64,000 nt of DNA from Apoderus coryli (Eukaryota > Arthropoda > Insecta > Coleoptera > Attelabidae), in the NCBI GenBank assembly GCA_911728435.2, contig OU452201.1, positions 8,184,001-8,248,000 on the forward strand. The letters run 5' to 3'. How positions within the stretch are numbered: position 1 is the first letter of the stretch; the number at the start of each line of letters is the position of its first letter. Under the pieces are notes generated by a model. That model was not told where the DNA came from. It worked only from the letters and a program-made list of their open reading frames with translations, and ran no database searches. Position numbers and translations under genes: made by a program. Shown in pieces: positions 11,701 to 22,472 of the stretch.

Positions 11701-12224
11701 AAGGTAAGACCTGAGATTTACAGTATTCTAATAGCGACTGATTCAACTAAAAGTGATATCGCTCTTCACAAAGCAACTGGTTAGAGCAAATGACTACGTG
11801 TTCATCGTACCTACTTAGAACTATTACACAATTTTACTTAAAATGCATATGGCGAATAGAGCACATATACATATTCTATATACCAGTAGTTGGAAATTTA
11901 TTCGCGCAGCTAATAAATCCAGTTATCTATGCGACAAACCGGGACACGAGGTCGTATAATTTGTGGTTTTTGGAAGTTATCCTGGCAGATTAACTGTTAC
12001 ACAACAGAACAAGTATTTCTCTTGCTTCTCGCAAACTAACATGCATATATACTAAATGTAATTTATTAATCTCAACTAGAGGCTATTACTTGTTAACAAA
12101 TATAACGCTTTGACTGTTTAAACATAACGCCTCAAGATAAATATAGAAATTTTATTAGTTATTCTTAGTTATAAACTATTTTTATCATTATGAAGTAAGC
12201 TAATAGGGGTGGGCTATCACAGGA
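8744..12224. other. No gene recognised
   Basis: AT-rich sequence with scattered short ORFs (8864-9058, 9247-9447, 10412-10618, 11790-11993) that lack recognisable motifs and are rich in F, I, Y and N. No RNA gene was seen. Confidence 0.4.
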
Positions 12225-12430
12225 CCAAAGCGACTTCAACCAAAAACTAATGGGTTCATCCTAGGACTCCCCCAAACTCATAAACCAAAATTTAGCTCGA
12301 TTAGTTAAAGCGTTTGGGCGCTGTCGTGGAAGAATACATACAGACACACAGACAGACAGACTTCCTTATGGAAATGGTCTTAATCGTCTCAAGGAACTTC
12401 ACAAATGGTGATATCCGTCTTTATTCCTTT
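12225..12430 (+). repeat. Dispersed repeat with GACAGACAGAC tract, copy 1
   Basis: The block GCGCTGTCGTGGAAGAATAC, followed by CAGACACACAGACAGACAGA, then CAAGGRACTTCA and ATATCCGTCTTTAT, recurs in the same order at 57960-58160. This indicates an interspersed element, possibly the 3' part of a LINE or a SINE; the class is not determined. Confidence 0.6.
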
Positions 12431-12659
12431 TTCTTCCTTATTATTTTTCCCTGTGCGGGAAAGTAAAAGGTGATTCTAAATACAAACGTATGAAGGAAAG
12501 TTTCTGTTAACCTGGTTGTGGACACACTTCTTTTACTTCCTCATCACTCGTAAATTTCTTCCCAAGGAGTTGTTTTTTGGGAACAAATAATAATCGCGCG
12601 GGTCAAGGTGGTGTTCGATTTACTCCATGACTTTACTTTTCTTCCCGCTTCAGGAACTT

Positions 12660-13190
12660 GGTATTTATAATAATAAAGCCTTTATTTTTAAATGGGAGAA
12701 GTCTAGCAAAAGGCTAATCATACTCAACCCATTACACAAAGTAAATATACAAAACAAAAAAAGAAAAGAAGAAAACAAAGAAAATAAAATAGTATAGAGT
12801 AAACCGCAAATAATTCAAAATAAAATAATAATCTACAACAATAAAAAATGTCATTGACATGAAAGTAAATGTTCCTTTAACCAGTTCTTAAACTTATAGG
12901 GTGTTACATTCAGTAAATCTAGATATTGTTGATAATAGTTGAACGTAGTTACAGAATTATAAATGAAACTTCTTTCAAACATGGCTGTGGTACAGAAGTG
13001 TGAATGACGCGTTTAACACTACACATAAACAGATATTTAAAGATATTACCCATCTTCAGTCAGCGCAATGATCGAAATGAGGGTGTCACGTGATCAAACC
13101 AGAGTTCTCAATCTTCTGAACTCTTGCAGAATTCAAAACATCCAAACATGGGTAGTAACATGTGATGCCATAGGAAATCCTCGAGATTAC
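12660..13190 (-). pseudogene. LINE 3' end (non-LTR reverse transcriptase tail), old copy
   Basis: Minus-strand reading gives PCLDVLNSARVQKIENSG, then FERSFIYNSVTTFNY and FKNWLKEHLLSCQ before a stop. These line up with the better-preserved LINE tail at 54916-55341 (PCLDDVTRNRLQKIQNSC, FKRGFTYNAVTLFK, FKSRLKQHLLSQQ). The sequence then ends in AATAAAGGCTTTATTATTATA, the same kind of tail as the other LINE copies here. Frameshifts and stops show it is dead. It belongs to the Jockey/CR1-like broad group; the clade is not determined. Confidence 0.65.
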
Positions 13191-14960
13191 CAATGACTGA
13201 CGGAAAAGTAAAACACCACGTCATTATTATCAATCCGTATCATGGTATATTTTTAGGTCTGGGCAAAATGTGAAATATTGTGATATTCGTTGAAAAAGTG
13301 TGGACTCAAAATGTAAATCTTTCCGACTTACGATTGAACGTTTCCTGAAAAGCTGTTTTTCATATTGTTCGGATGTTTTCAAGTATTCCTGTATCCTCAC
13401 TCGTACGTATCAAATTATCCTTATACTACATACCTGTTCTACCTAGTGCTTATACAGCATAATGTCTCCCAAAAGTATAATTGAATGTAGTAGGTTCCCG
13501 CTTCCCTAAGCCTTTCTTTTTTATTACTATTTCGACACACATTTTCCCATGTCAGACTTAATTAAGTTAGATATTATTCTTGGTGTGCACAGTGAAATTT
13601 TGCGGCAAAAATAAACATTAGGTATCTAGCGAGTGGTGCAATAGGTAGTCTTTATTAATTTTCTCGCAGAAAAATTATTAAAATTAAACTGTTACTTTAT
13701 ATTTTCGCGTTATACAGAAAAATGTATAGAATAATCTAGAGTAATAATAACACATTGGATGTTCTGCTTCTAATATTATATTAATTAGTAGTAGTAATTA
13801 TAATGGGTGTTGTGTTCTCAAAATTCAACATCAACATTATTATGACACTTAAAGCATTTATTTCACACGAAATACAACCAGAATCCATGGAATATTAATG
13901 TGCAATGAACTTCGACGGCACTCTAAAAGTTTTGAAAAAAACGACTTTTGGCTACTCTTAGAAAACATTCCATTAAATATGGTTAACCTGCAAATTTTTC
14001 ACGACGTGTAAGGGAATATTTAGATGGAAATTTTCGCAACAAATGGATCGCAAGATGTGATGCATTCAACTGGCCAGGCCTCACTAAGTATGATGAATTT
14101 CGTTTTAGGCGGTGTATATCAAAAATGTAGTATTATTTTCGCGATACTTTCGTCAAAGATTTGTTGTATAAATCTATGCTTTCGTTAATAAGCAAAAAAA
14201 CGATTTATTAATTATGATCTAAATGGCGGATTATTACGATTTTAATGTTTAGTGAAGTTTAATGACGTTTCATGGCTACACAGAAAAAAAAAATATTGCA
14301 TATCCAATTACGGACTTATTTTTGGATTCTTTTCTTTTGAGTTAAATACAACTATTATCTTAGCATTTTCTCATCATTAAGATAATGATTGATTTGATTT
14401 TGTGGAAATAATAGGCAAATTATTGAAATCTAAATAATAAATAAATAAACATTTACTTGGAAAATACAACTGGTTGCGTTAATGCTAAGGGGAATATTTC
14501 AATCCACGGTAGGTTATCAATATATTTTTAGTAGATCCTAATATTATTGCAATCATATATGTCGCTTATTAAATATCATAAAGAGAATTGAAACAATATT
14601 AAATGCTCTTTGTAAACGAATAAAATGATATTATTCTCTCAAAACTCTTCTATTTGTTTTGCTCAGTTCATATTTCCGGCAATAATATGAGTTATTAAGT
14701 TCATGTATAAGGAATTCATTGAATTATAGTGTACCTCGAATTCAATGATTCTTATTGTTGGTGTGGACCTTATTGCCATCGGTACAATTTCAAGCTGTAT
14801 CGAGGCAAGCGCGTGGTGGTAGGGATATATCATAGTGCCTCGGTTTTGTACTTCCCCTGTCGGCCGGGCTGATCCCAGATCTCACTACTTAACGCTAAAG
14901 TTGCTATAGCCTGTCTTCGGGCAGTGTTGTTTTGTTACTGTTGTTGGAGGGTACCTATTT
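13191..14960. other. No gene recognised
   Basis: AT-rich sequence. A more GC-balanced patch at 14760-14950 precedes the decayed coding fragment that starts near 14965 and may be its upstream region. Confidence 0.35.
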
Positions 14961-14964
14961 ATAC

Positions 14965-15535
14965 ATAATGGAAGATCTTTTGAAAAGTTGGGATTTGGAG
15001 CAATTAATTAATACCTGTGTTTAATGGTAAGTTAGTAAGTTATCTTACGTTGAAAGTGAACGCAAACTATTAATTTCTCGATTAATTTGATTGCAAAACG
15101 CCAAGAGTAAAAAATTTCTAAATTTAGTGGATAAAACGGAAATATGTACATTTTCAGAAAATTGCATTTCATTGAATAATATAAACGATTTATCTACCGA
15201 AATGATAGCTGAATTACCTAGTACCTAAAATAGGAACTAGGATAATTTTCATAAAATCGTTGAAAAATAAAAAAAAAAACATCGGAAATGATGGCAAACT
15301 TGTAATATTTTCATTCATCGGGTATGCAATACATTGATAATAATTACGGAAAAATATTTCAGACCCCTGGAGATATAGAAGAAAAAATACAATCACAAAT
15401 AAACAAAGCATTGAAGAGAAAAATACATCAGCATGTACAACCGTATCTTCTAGTACAAGGACCAATAAACAAAATTGAAAATAGTTATATCGTAATTGAC
15501 AAGTTACATTTTCATATACGACATCAGTTTTAAAA
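14965..15535 (+). pseudogene. Decayed fragment of an unnamed repetitive insect protein
   Basis: An ATG at 14968 opens MEDLLKSWDLEQLINTCV and stops after 18 codons. The start resembles SAM-domain-like N-termini seen in multi-copy unnamed insect predictions. Downstream in broken frames is NLVDKTEICTFSENC, and 15324-15533 stays open for 69 codons with QPYLLVQGPINKIENSYIVI, reminiscent of the C-terminal region of such proteins (QPYI/LxVGxI...YVVI). The match rests on memory of the family pattern, so this is tentative. The minus-strand ORF at 15214-15555 is judged a shadow. Confidence 0.3.
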
Positions 15536-15555
15536 GGCTTATATATATTGTTCAA

Positions 15556-17095
15556 GTGTTTTTTTATAATGTATAATAATAAATAACAATTTTCTTTTAA
15601 TAATACTGCTTTAATCTAATCAACTTCGCAATAGATATAATTATTATTGACTCAATAATAATACACTACAAGATATAATTAAATTAAGAAAAGTTAGAAA
15701 TGGTACCAAACAGCTTAAAGCTTGCATTGAAAGAATGTAATTTCCAAGTAATAAAAAGTACCCTTGTAACCAATTAAACGCTATTGTTGTATGGACATTC
15801 AATTTTATCGTTTGTAATAAAATCGAGATTCAATTTAATTATATGTATGAATTACAATCAAGGAATCACTATAATTGAATTGTTCAATGGCATCCAATAA
15901 TAAGTTTTATTTAAAAAAACAATGTCTTCTTATTATTTTCCAATAATACGCGTTCGCTTGATTGAAATTTAACTATGTCCGAGGAATACTTAGTATAGCA
16001 TATCATTTAATGAAATGGTGAATTTTTGAAAACACAATAGTGTTTTTTACGTGTATCTAATTAAAATATACCGAAATAATCCAATATCATAATAATATAG
16101 AGTCACCCTGTATTTCTTAAATACATAAATCTAGTGTAAGGTAATATTTGTTCATGAAAAACTATAATATGGCGTACGTCCAGAACGTCGATAGAGTTTT
16201 TTTTGTCGAATCAGTATGGTATTGACTGTTGCTTGTTAATTAATATACATATTGTAATCCGTCGTCTCTATTGGTAGTGGTTTCAGTAATCGAACAGTAT
16301 TTTACAAACTACTCATAAATAAACCTAAACATAACATATAACGTGGTGTTTATCACTCTCTTTAATTGATATTGGAAATTCGGATTTTTTGTATCTATAC
16401 TTTTCAGTGAAAAACGAACACCTATCTGTCTTTTTTTTTTTTGTGTTGAAGTTACAAAATATACATGGAAATGCTTTCTAATTTTCTGTATACCCTTTTG
16501 TCATAAATATAAAAGCTACCCCCACCGTAGCTTATATTATTGTGTTCAAACTTTGCTGAAAATCTATCACCAGTTTTAATTTCTCAATCCTTTTAAGCTT
16601 TTACGCCTGTGAAAAATACTCCATACTTTAAAAGTTTACATAAAATTAAATCACACATACAAAAATTGCTCTTGCTATATACAAAGAAAAGTACACAATT
16701 ATTTCATTTAGTTTAGCAAATATGATTATCTAAAGTTTTGAGCCTCTTTTATACCCTTCACCTATACGGTTATGCGTCTGAAAATCTAATCAGTTCATCG
16801 TCATATTCCATACTATTTTTGTACCAAATTTCGATAAAATATATACTCGTTTTGCGACTATTCCGTTCAATGCCTTTACCGTTTAAGATTTTTCGTAAAT
16901 TACACATTAATATAGAGGTCAGTGACATTACAGCGTAACGCAAATTTATTTGTAAGTACGGGCCTGCCTACTACTTCCAATTGACAAACTATACGAATGT
17001 TGCACAGCGCACGCCCAAAGATGTTCTCGTTGTTACATTTCAGCGGTGTAAATTTGCCATTTTTTGGTTATACTATGTTATGACGTCGACACCAA
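15556..17095. other. No gene recognised
   Basis: AT-rich sequence without recognisable coding motifs, RNA genes or structured repeats. Confidence 0.4.
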
Positions 17096-17099
17096 TCCG

Positions 17100-17390
17100 A
17101 AAAGTGTACTGAAAGTCTGTGATCGAACAATGAAAATAAATTTAGGCATAATCTACATAAGGAAGTATTACTGTAAAAAGCAACGGTTCTGCAATGCATC
17201 CCTGTGGGACACCGCTGCGTAATTCTTTACACTAAGTTCCTGTTGATTTTATTTTTACAAATAATTGGTTTCCTTGAAACAAATAGTTACTAATTATTGT
17301 AAAGAAACTGGTGTGAAACCTAAATTGCGGAGCTTAATTAATCATAATTCATAGCTCAGTAGATCAAAAGGTTTACTTTGGCTGGCCAAC
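17100..17390 (-). pseudogene. LINE reverse transcriptase fragment
   Basis: The minus strand reads KPFDLLSYEL, KLRNLGFTPVSLQ and then, after a frameshift, KELRSGVPQGCIAEPLLF. KAFDxxxxxxLxxKLxxxGF...GVPQGSxLGPLLF is the classic palm and fingers pattern of non-LTR reverse transcriptases. Several in-frame stops and at least one frameshift are present. The YxDD catalytic block is not found in this fragment. It sits antisense to no known gene and in the presumed cadherin intron in sense orientation. Confidence 0.7.
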
Positions 17391-18544
17391 TAGGGCCAAT
17401 ATGTAAGTGTAGATCGTGGGCGTGCAACCAGAACTCTTTAAGTCCAGTTTTTCACAAATTAAGATAACCTATCATAGGTTATAGTTATAGTATAGCCCTT
17501 ACTTGTGAGGCCTATTAGGTCATACAAACTTAACTATTAAGTCCAAATTTATTTTATTTTTAACAGACACAATCTTTTATATGCACTTGCAGTGAAAAAT
17601 TAAGCCAAACTAGGATTAAAAATTATCAAAAGTGTTTAATTTCTGATGGAGTTATAAAGGTTAATGTTATTTCATCACGCGCAAGGAGTGAAAATATAGG
17701 CGATAGCAGGACTAAAGGTTTATATACAGCCAACTTCAAAAATTAATAATAATAAAAACAAATGTATGTATGTAAGTGTTTTACTGATTATAATCTTTTA
17801 CAAATAGTCAACAAATAATATTTACAATCATCTAATTCCAAATACAAATTTTACAGGTAAATTCAAATCTTTATTTTTATTTTTCTCGAAACTAATTTTT
17901 TGGACTTACCTGATTCTGCTTGTACGCCCACGAGATAGAATCTTAGTTATTCACAAACTATTTCGTAGTGATTTCTAAAATAGATTTTATTGAACATTTG
18001 TATTTATATATAGTAAGGTTAGCTCAGCTATAGAAAATTGTTTCACGTAAACTAAATATATACATAAAAAGGAAAATATTTCTGACACAGCGCGTGTACA
18101 TGCACACCAGACGTTTTTCCAGAGATTTTCCGAGGCGTGCAACTTTCTCTATTGTCGCACGGAAAATTCAATTACTTTACGCCACATTTATTTTGTAGCC
18201 TTTTGTTTACGTGTATATATATTTTTTATCCTTTTTTTTTTGATCATACGGCTCACTCTGCCTGCCGGTTTTATGTTTCCATTTTTTTGTTTAAGACAAT
18301 GCGTACAACTTATTGTTTTGGAGAACAATTTATGTTTATGACAATCGAAGCATATGAAAAGTTTTTATATTATACGTATGCGTAGCGATTTTTTCTACAA
18401 TTAAAACAAAAGGACTATTATTATGTAAGTGTAAGCAATATGTATAAATTATTGTCACTCTAGTACTAAGAAAAAAATGTACTTACACAAATAGGGTGCT
18501 GCTCAGTGATTAGTAAACAAAGAGGGTGGCATAATTGAGAAAGA
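17391..18544. other. No gene recognised
   Basis: AT-rich sequence. A small inverted repeat (AACCTATCATAGGTT, near 17466) is the only structure noticed. Confidence 0.4.
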
Positions 18545-18806
18545 CAGCCTTTCAGTGGCGGCTTGTCATATGAAGCAACGCTTCATCTTAATAATCAGTA
18601 AAATGAATAATATTTAAGTATTTAATTTTATTTATTGTATAATTCTCCATATAAAATTTAAACCATAAATTAATGTATACAATTTTCAACTTGAGGTAAA
18701 CCCAGCTTTACTGTAAAACCGTAATTTTGTCTGAAGCAGGCTTTATGGTATATATATATATATATATATATAATTATTGATTTTTAAGTAGTTTTGACCG
18801 TCAATG

Positions 18807-19419
18807 TATACACAAAAGAATAAATATTGGGACGTCGGTCAATCGGGCATATATTAAAGAAAACTCTTTTTTTGCTCTGCCAAGCTTTCGGGCTTTATTC
18901 TACCCTTCTTCAAAGGCTACAATATAAAACACATCATACTTAAACAACTACTAAACTATGGATAAACACGATATTACCTGTGGTGCAAAGTGAGTGTATA
19001 ATAAAGTAATATAAGGCAAATAATAACATCTATACAGAAGTTCATCAATCTCAACTATAGTACTACATTTTTCACACTGAATCGTTTATTAAAACAAAAT
19101 ATTTCCATTATCAATCTGCCACCTACACTATACCTACTTTGTATTATCATTTTTCTGATTTTTTTTATTTTTTTAAGAATTAAGATATACAGTAAAAACA
19201 TATAATTTATCTAGTATGTAGGTACAACCAAGAGAGAGGAATTTCAATTAACCCCAATAGCTGTCACCTATCACGGTCACTCGAAATCAAAAACAAATAA
19301 AATAATATAAACAGAAATAGGCCCCTAAAACTATGAAGTCATGGTAGAGATGTTATGTTACATACATACAAGTGTAGCTCAATAGCTGTCACCTATTTTA
19401 CCCACCTGCACCGCAACTA
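18807..19419 (-). repeat. Left arm of the 613-bp inverted repeat
   Basis: Reverse complement of 19795-20407 at equal length, with no mismatch in the stretches compared (most of the arm). A position x on the right maps to 39214 minus x on the left. Confidence 0.9.
18879..18917 (-). ncRNA. Hammerhead-like motif, inverted copy in the left Penelope arm
   Basis: Exact mirror of the motif at 20297-20335, so it has the same degenerate core. See that entry for the assignment. Confidence 0.3.
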
Positions 19420-19453
19420 TCTCTTTCCCACTCTACAATCGTGGGAAAGAGAT
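19419..19453 (+). repeat. 13-bp hairpin at the Penelope inversion junction
   Basis: ATCTCTTTCCCAC (19419-19431) and GTGGGAAAGAGAT (19441-19453) are perfect inverted repeats around a 9-nt loop. The hairpin sits where the inverted left arm meets the coding centre, consistent with a template switch or foldback event during insertion. Confidence 0.75.
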
Positions 19454-19665
19454 CGTGTGCGTTAGCTGAACATCATCTGGATGATGGACATGTACCCAAT
19501 TACAACCAGATTAGTACCTTGTTTGTGGAACAAAATTTACGTAAGAGACTGTTTCTGGAAATGGTAGAAACCGCAACAACAACAAAAGCCATAAATAAAA
19601 GGACGGACATTGACGAACTTAGCACTATCTATTCATACATCCTTACCCTTGATAATGATAAATAA
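19441..19665 (+). pseudogene. C-terminal end of a Penelope-like GIY-YIG endonuclease
   Basis: The open frame reads KRSCALAEHHLDDGHVPNY, then LRKRLFLEMVE and INKRTDIDELSTIY before TAA at 19663. The pattern SALAEHxxxxGHxxxF ... KRxxLEAxxI ... INxRTDxxxLSxIY is what I know from the end of the endonuclease domain in Penelope-like ORFs. Only about 75 residues remain; the reverse transcriptase and most of the GIY-YIG domain are missing because the element is truncated at the inversion junction. There is no authentic start codon. The frame itself is intact, suggesting a fairly young insertion. Confidence 0.7.
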
Positions 19666-19794
19666 GTGAATTAGTCAAATCAATAATGTTGGTATTTTGA
19701 TTTTTGATATATACTTGTCTTGCACGTTTCGTGTTTGCAGGATGTTGTGGCAGTCCTGTAGCATGAATGCGTTTAATGCTAATCATGTAATAAG

Positions 19795-20399
19795 TAGTTG
19801 CGGTGCAGGTGGGTAAAATAGGTGACAGCTATTGAGCTACACTTGTATGTATGTAACATAACATCTCTACCATGACTTCATAGTTTTAGGGGCCTATTTC
19901 TGTTTATATTATTTTATTTGTTTTTGATTTCGAGTGACCGTGATAGGTGACAGCTATTGGGGTTAATTGAAATTCCTCTCTCTTGGTTGTACCTACATAC
20001 TAGATAAATTATATGTTTTTACTGTATATCTTAATTCTTAAAAAAATAAAAAAAATCAGAAAAATGATAATACAAAGTAGGTATAGTGTAGGTGGCAGAT
20101 TGATAATGGAAATATTTTGTTTTAATAAACGATTCAGTGTGAAAAATGTAGTACTATAGTTGAGATTGATGAACTTCTGTATAGATGTTATTATTTGCCT
20201 TATATTACTTTATTATACACTCACTTTGCACCACAGGTAATATCGTGTTTATCCATAGTTTAGTAGTTGTTTAAGTATGATGTGTTTTATATTGTAGCCT
20301 TTGAAGAAGGGTAGAATAAAGCCCGAAAGCTTGGCAGAGCAAAAAAAGAGTTTTCTTTAATATATGCCCGATTGACCGACGTCCCAATATTTATTCTTT

Positions 20400-20407
<8 letters not shown>
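19795..20407 (+). repeat. Right arm of the 613-bp inverted repeat (3' region of the Penelope-like element)
   Basis: Starts TAGTTGCGG and ends in TGTGTATA at the (TA)n tract. It follows the endonuclease stop codon by 130 bases, so it is the element's 3' region, and contains the hammerhead-like motif. Confidence 0.85.
20297..20335 (+). ncRNA. Degenerate hammerhead-like motif in the Penelope 3' region
   Basis: GCC, TTGAAGA in place of CTGANGA, GGG...CCC as stem II, GAA, palindromic AGCT, T at the cleavage position, GGC closing stem I. One extra T lies between stem I and the core, and C3 is T. The layout is that of the short-stem-III hammerheads of Penelope-like elements, but activity is doubtful. 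Confidence 0.4.

Positions 20408-20443
<36 letters not shown>
20401..20443 (+). repeat. (TA)n microsatellite
   Basis: About 20 TA units directly follow the Penelope right arm. A shorter tract (18748-18772) lies about 35 bases outside the left arm. Confidence 0.9.
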
Positions 20444-20444
<1 letters not shown>

Positions 20445-20759
20445 CTATCATCCATAATGTACATATATTTTCCCCTTTTTATACTTGTAATTATTTATTC
20501 TGATGTCTCTCCAGTGTTTGTGTCTTCTGCCACAACAATAGCCTATTTATCATACATGTTCTTATGCAGATGAAGCGTGCTTCAAAGCGTTTTCATCTAT
20601 TCAGCAACAAATGCCACTACGACATATCCCCAATATACCACGAGATGCGACCACCTGACGGCCGTCTATCGCCCTTCATATAAACATAGCTGCTAGCGTT
20701 TAATTACACTAAGACCTTAGCACCACACGAAACTCTCAGAAGTCGCCACTGCAGCCTTT

Positions 20760-22235
20760 AGCTTGTAATTGTAACATACAAATGTTTTCAATATCTGAGC
20801 ATGAACGTGTTTAGTATGTTTAGCATTATATTAGAGCAGCTCAAACTTTTCTGATGGCAGATCCCCTGTAATGTTGGATCCAATATACCTACGGAACATG
20901 TTATTGTACCTATTTCATTTTTACTAAATTCTTTAATATAGTTCGGCATCAATATGCATTTGTGGCACTTGGAATGGTGAAATACACAGGGTGAGTGACA
21001 TCGCGACGGCTTCTGATTTTCAAAATTCTTTTAACGTCTGATTTTTTAGACCTATTATAGGACTACATTTTAAAATAGGTGGAATTTATACCAAGTGTTA
21101 CATTATCCTGCAACATATCAAACTTACGTTTTTTTTTAAATGGAACACCCTAGGTATTAGGTAAACGGTAAAAAGAATAGCAACAGCAGCATTTGAACAT
21201 ATTGTAGTAGTAACTGTTTACGTGTATAATAAATTCTCTTCAACAAAATAATACTTAATTATTCTAGGCCATGAAGAGACATTTTATATGACGCTAATGT
21301 AGAGGTCTCTGAAAATGTCCCGAGGATTCTCTTGAACTCTTAACAGCTGTTCTGCTGATTTACATCGCCGTTGTGATAGAAAATGGCATCATCGTTAATG
21401 AATTTACGTTACAAAAACCGGAAAGTACTGTTGTGCAGGACGACACAAGCAGAATCCGAGCCCTGGGCGAGGCCTGGAAGCTTGGAGAGAGACTAATTTT
21501 GGAGAAATAGTATATTTAAATTATTAAATAAAGTCTTTATTGCAAAATATACATGTCACAATAGACGAAGTTGACGTCCAAAGACTTAACCTTTCTAAGT
21601 ACTAAACAAGAGCAAGTAAAACAATACTAAAGTAATACCATATCAACCAAAACAAAATTGCTTTCTTAAATCTAAATCCCTTTAAAACAATTTTATTTCC
21701 TGTGACAACTTGTTATACATGTGACATAATTGGTATAGGAAAATGATCTTTCAAACATTGCATTGTATAACTATTATATTCCGTTATTAGCTTTTACAAA
21801 AATCTAGAGCATGGCTTTTTTGTTACACCTATTTATGTTTGAATGGATTTTGTTTTCATCAAAAAGCTTTTCGCAGACAATGTTATTATATATGTACAAG
21901 TTGGGTTGAAAGCTTATTAGTACCATCGTTATAACACAGCCGTTAAAATGTTGTGTAATTAAAATGGGATTACAATTATATAATTTAATTACAACTATGG
22001 ATGCGTGTTCCAACAGTTTCCAGGTTTGGTTTTAACATTTGAGTACACTATCATGAACATAATAATATGTAGCCTCTGGCTCTACGTTTTCATCGCTATT
22101 ACGGGTGCTGTCTTTCGATCTACGGCACACACTTTTTAGAAAATGATGGTCTCATAGTGTTATTTATTTCAAATATTTGTACAACAGCTGGATAATCAGC
22201 ATGTTTGAGCAAGTTACTTCAGACAATTTCTAAAT
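20760..22235. other. No host gene; CACCCTG-ended repeat and LINE tail inside
   Basis: Between 20990 (ACACAGGGTGAG) and 21155 (GAACACCCTAG) is a roughly 165-bp segment with short inverted ends like those of mariner-type miniature elements. 21523-21775 is a LINE tail (separate entry). The remainder is AT-rich without recognisable features. Confidence 0.35.
21523..21775 (-). pseudogene. LINE 3' end, short degenerate copy
   Basis: The minus strand reads MFERSFSYTNYV, matching the FERSFIYNS and FKRGFTYNA blocks of the two other LINE tails in this window. It is followed by a 3' region ending GCAATAAAGACTTTATT. Stops follow shortly after the motif. Only the last part of the ORF and the 3' tail remain. 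Confidence 0.5.
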
Positions 22236-22472
22236 GGCGACACCCGGCCGTCAGCTGGTTGTATCTCGTTGTATATTGGGTATATGGCGGAGTAGCAGCA
22301 TAGCCCATTTTTGCTGAATTAAGATGTCAAATGCCGTGCACATCGAAGAGAGAGTCCAAATTAATTTATGGTGTAAATTTTATATGGAAAAATATAATTA
22401 CAAAATAAAATCATTATTTAGATAAAGCGTTGCTTCACCTGCTTCATATGACAAGGCGTCACTGCTAACTAC
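22236..22472 (-). mobile_element. hAT-like element, truncated second copy
   Basis: Reverse complement begins CAGTGACGCCTTGTCATATG and shares CCATATAAAATTTA, CCATAAATTAAT, CCAATATAC and GACGGCC in the same order as the outer parts of 18553-20751. It lacks the far end and the nested Penelope-like insertion, which shows that the Penelope-like element is secondary in the other copy. Confidence 0.7.

Larger units (their letters stand above)
18807..20407 (+). mobile_element. Penelope-like element folded into a 613-bp inverted repeat
   Basis: Two arms of 613 bp (18807-19419 and 19795-20407) are reverse complements in every stretch compared. The 375-bp centre encodes the end of a Penelope-type GIY-YIG endonuclease. 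The right arm is the natural 3' untranslated part following that ORF, and the left arm is its inverted copy. Both outer ends abut (TA)n tracts. Partial inverted duplications and hammerhead-like motifs are known hallmarks of Penelope-like elements. The element is 5'-truncated and cannot encode a reverse transcriptase. It inserted into the hAT-like element. Confidence 0.8.
18553..20751 (+). mobile_element. hAT-like non-autonomous element interrupted by a Penelope-like element
   Basis: The left end reads CAGTGGCGGCTTG and the right end GTCGCCACTG, a short terminal inverted repeat typical of hAT elements. Both ends are flanked by the identical 8-bp duplication CAGCCTTT (18545-18552 and 20752-20759), the length expected of hAT. 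The outer 254 bp on the left and 344 bp on the right belong to the element; 18807-20407 is a later insertion. A second, truncated copy lies in inverse orientation at 22236-22472 without the insertion. No transposase was seen, so it is non-autonomous. Confidence 0.85.
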
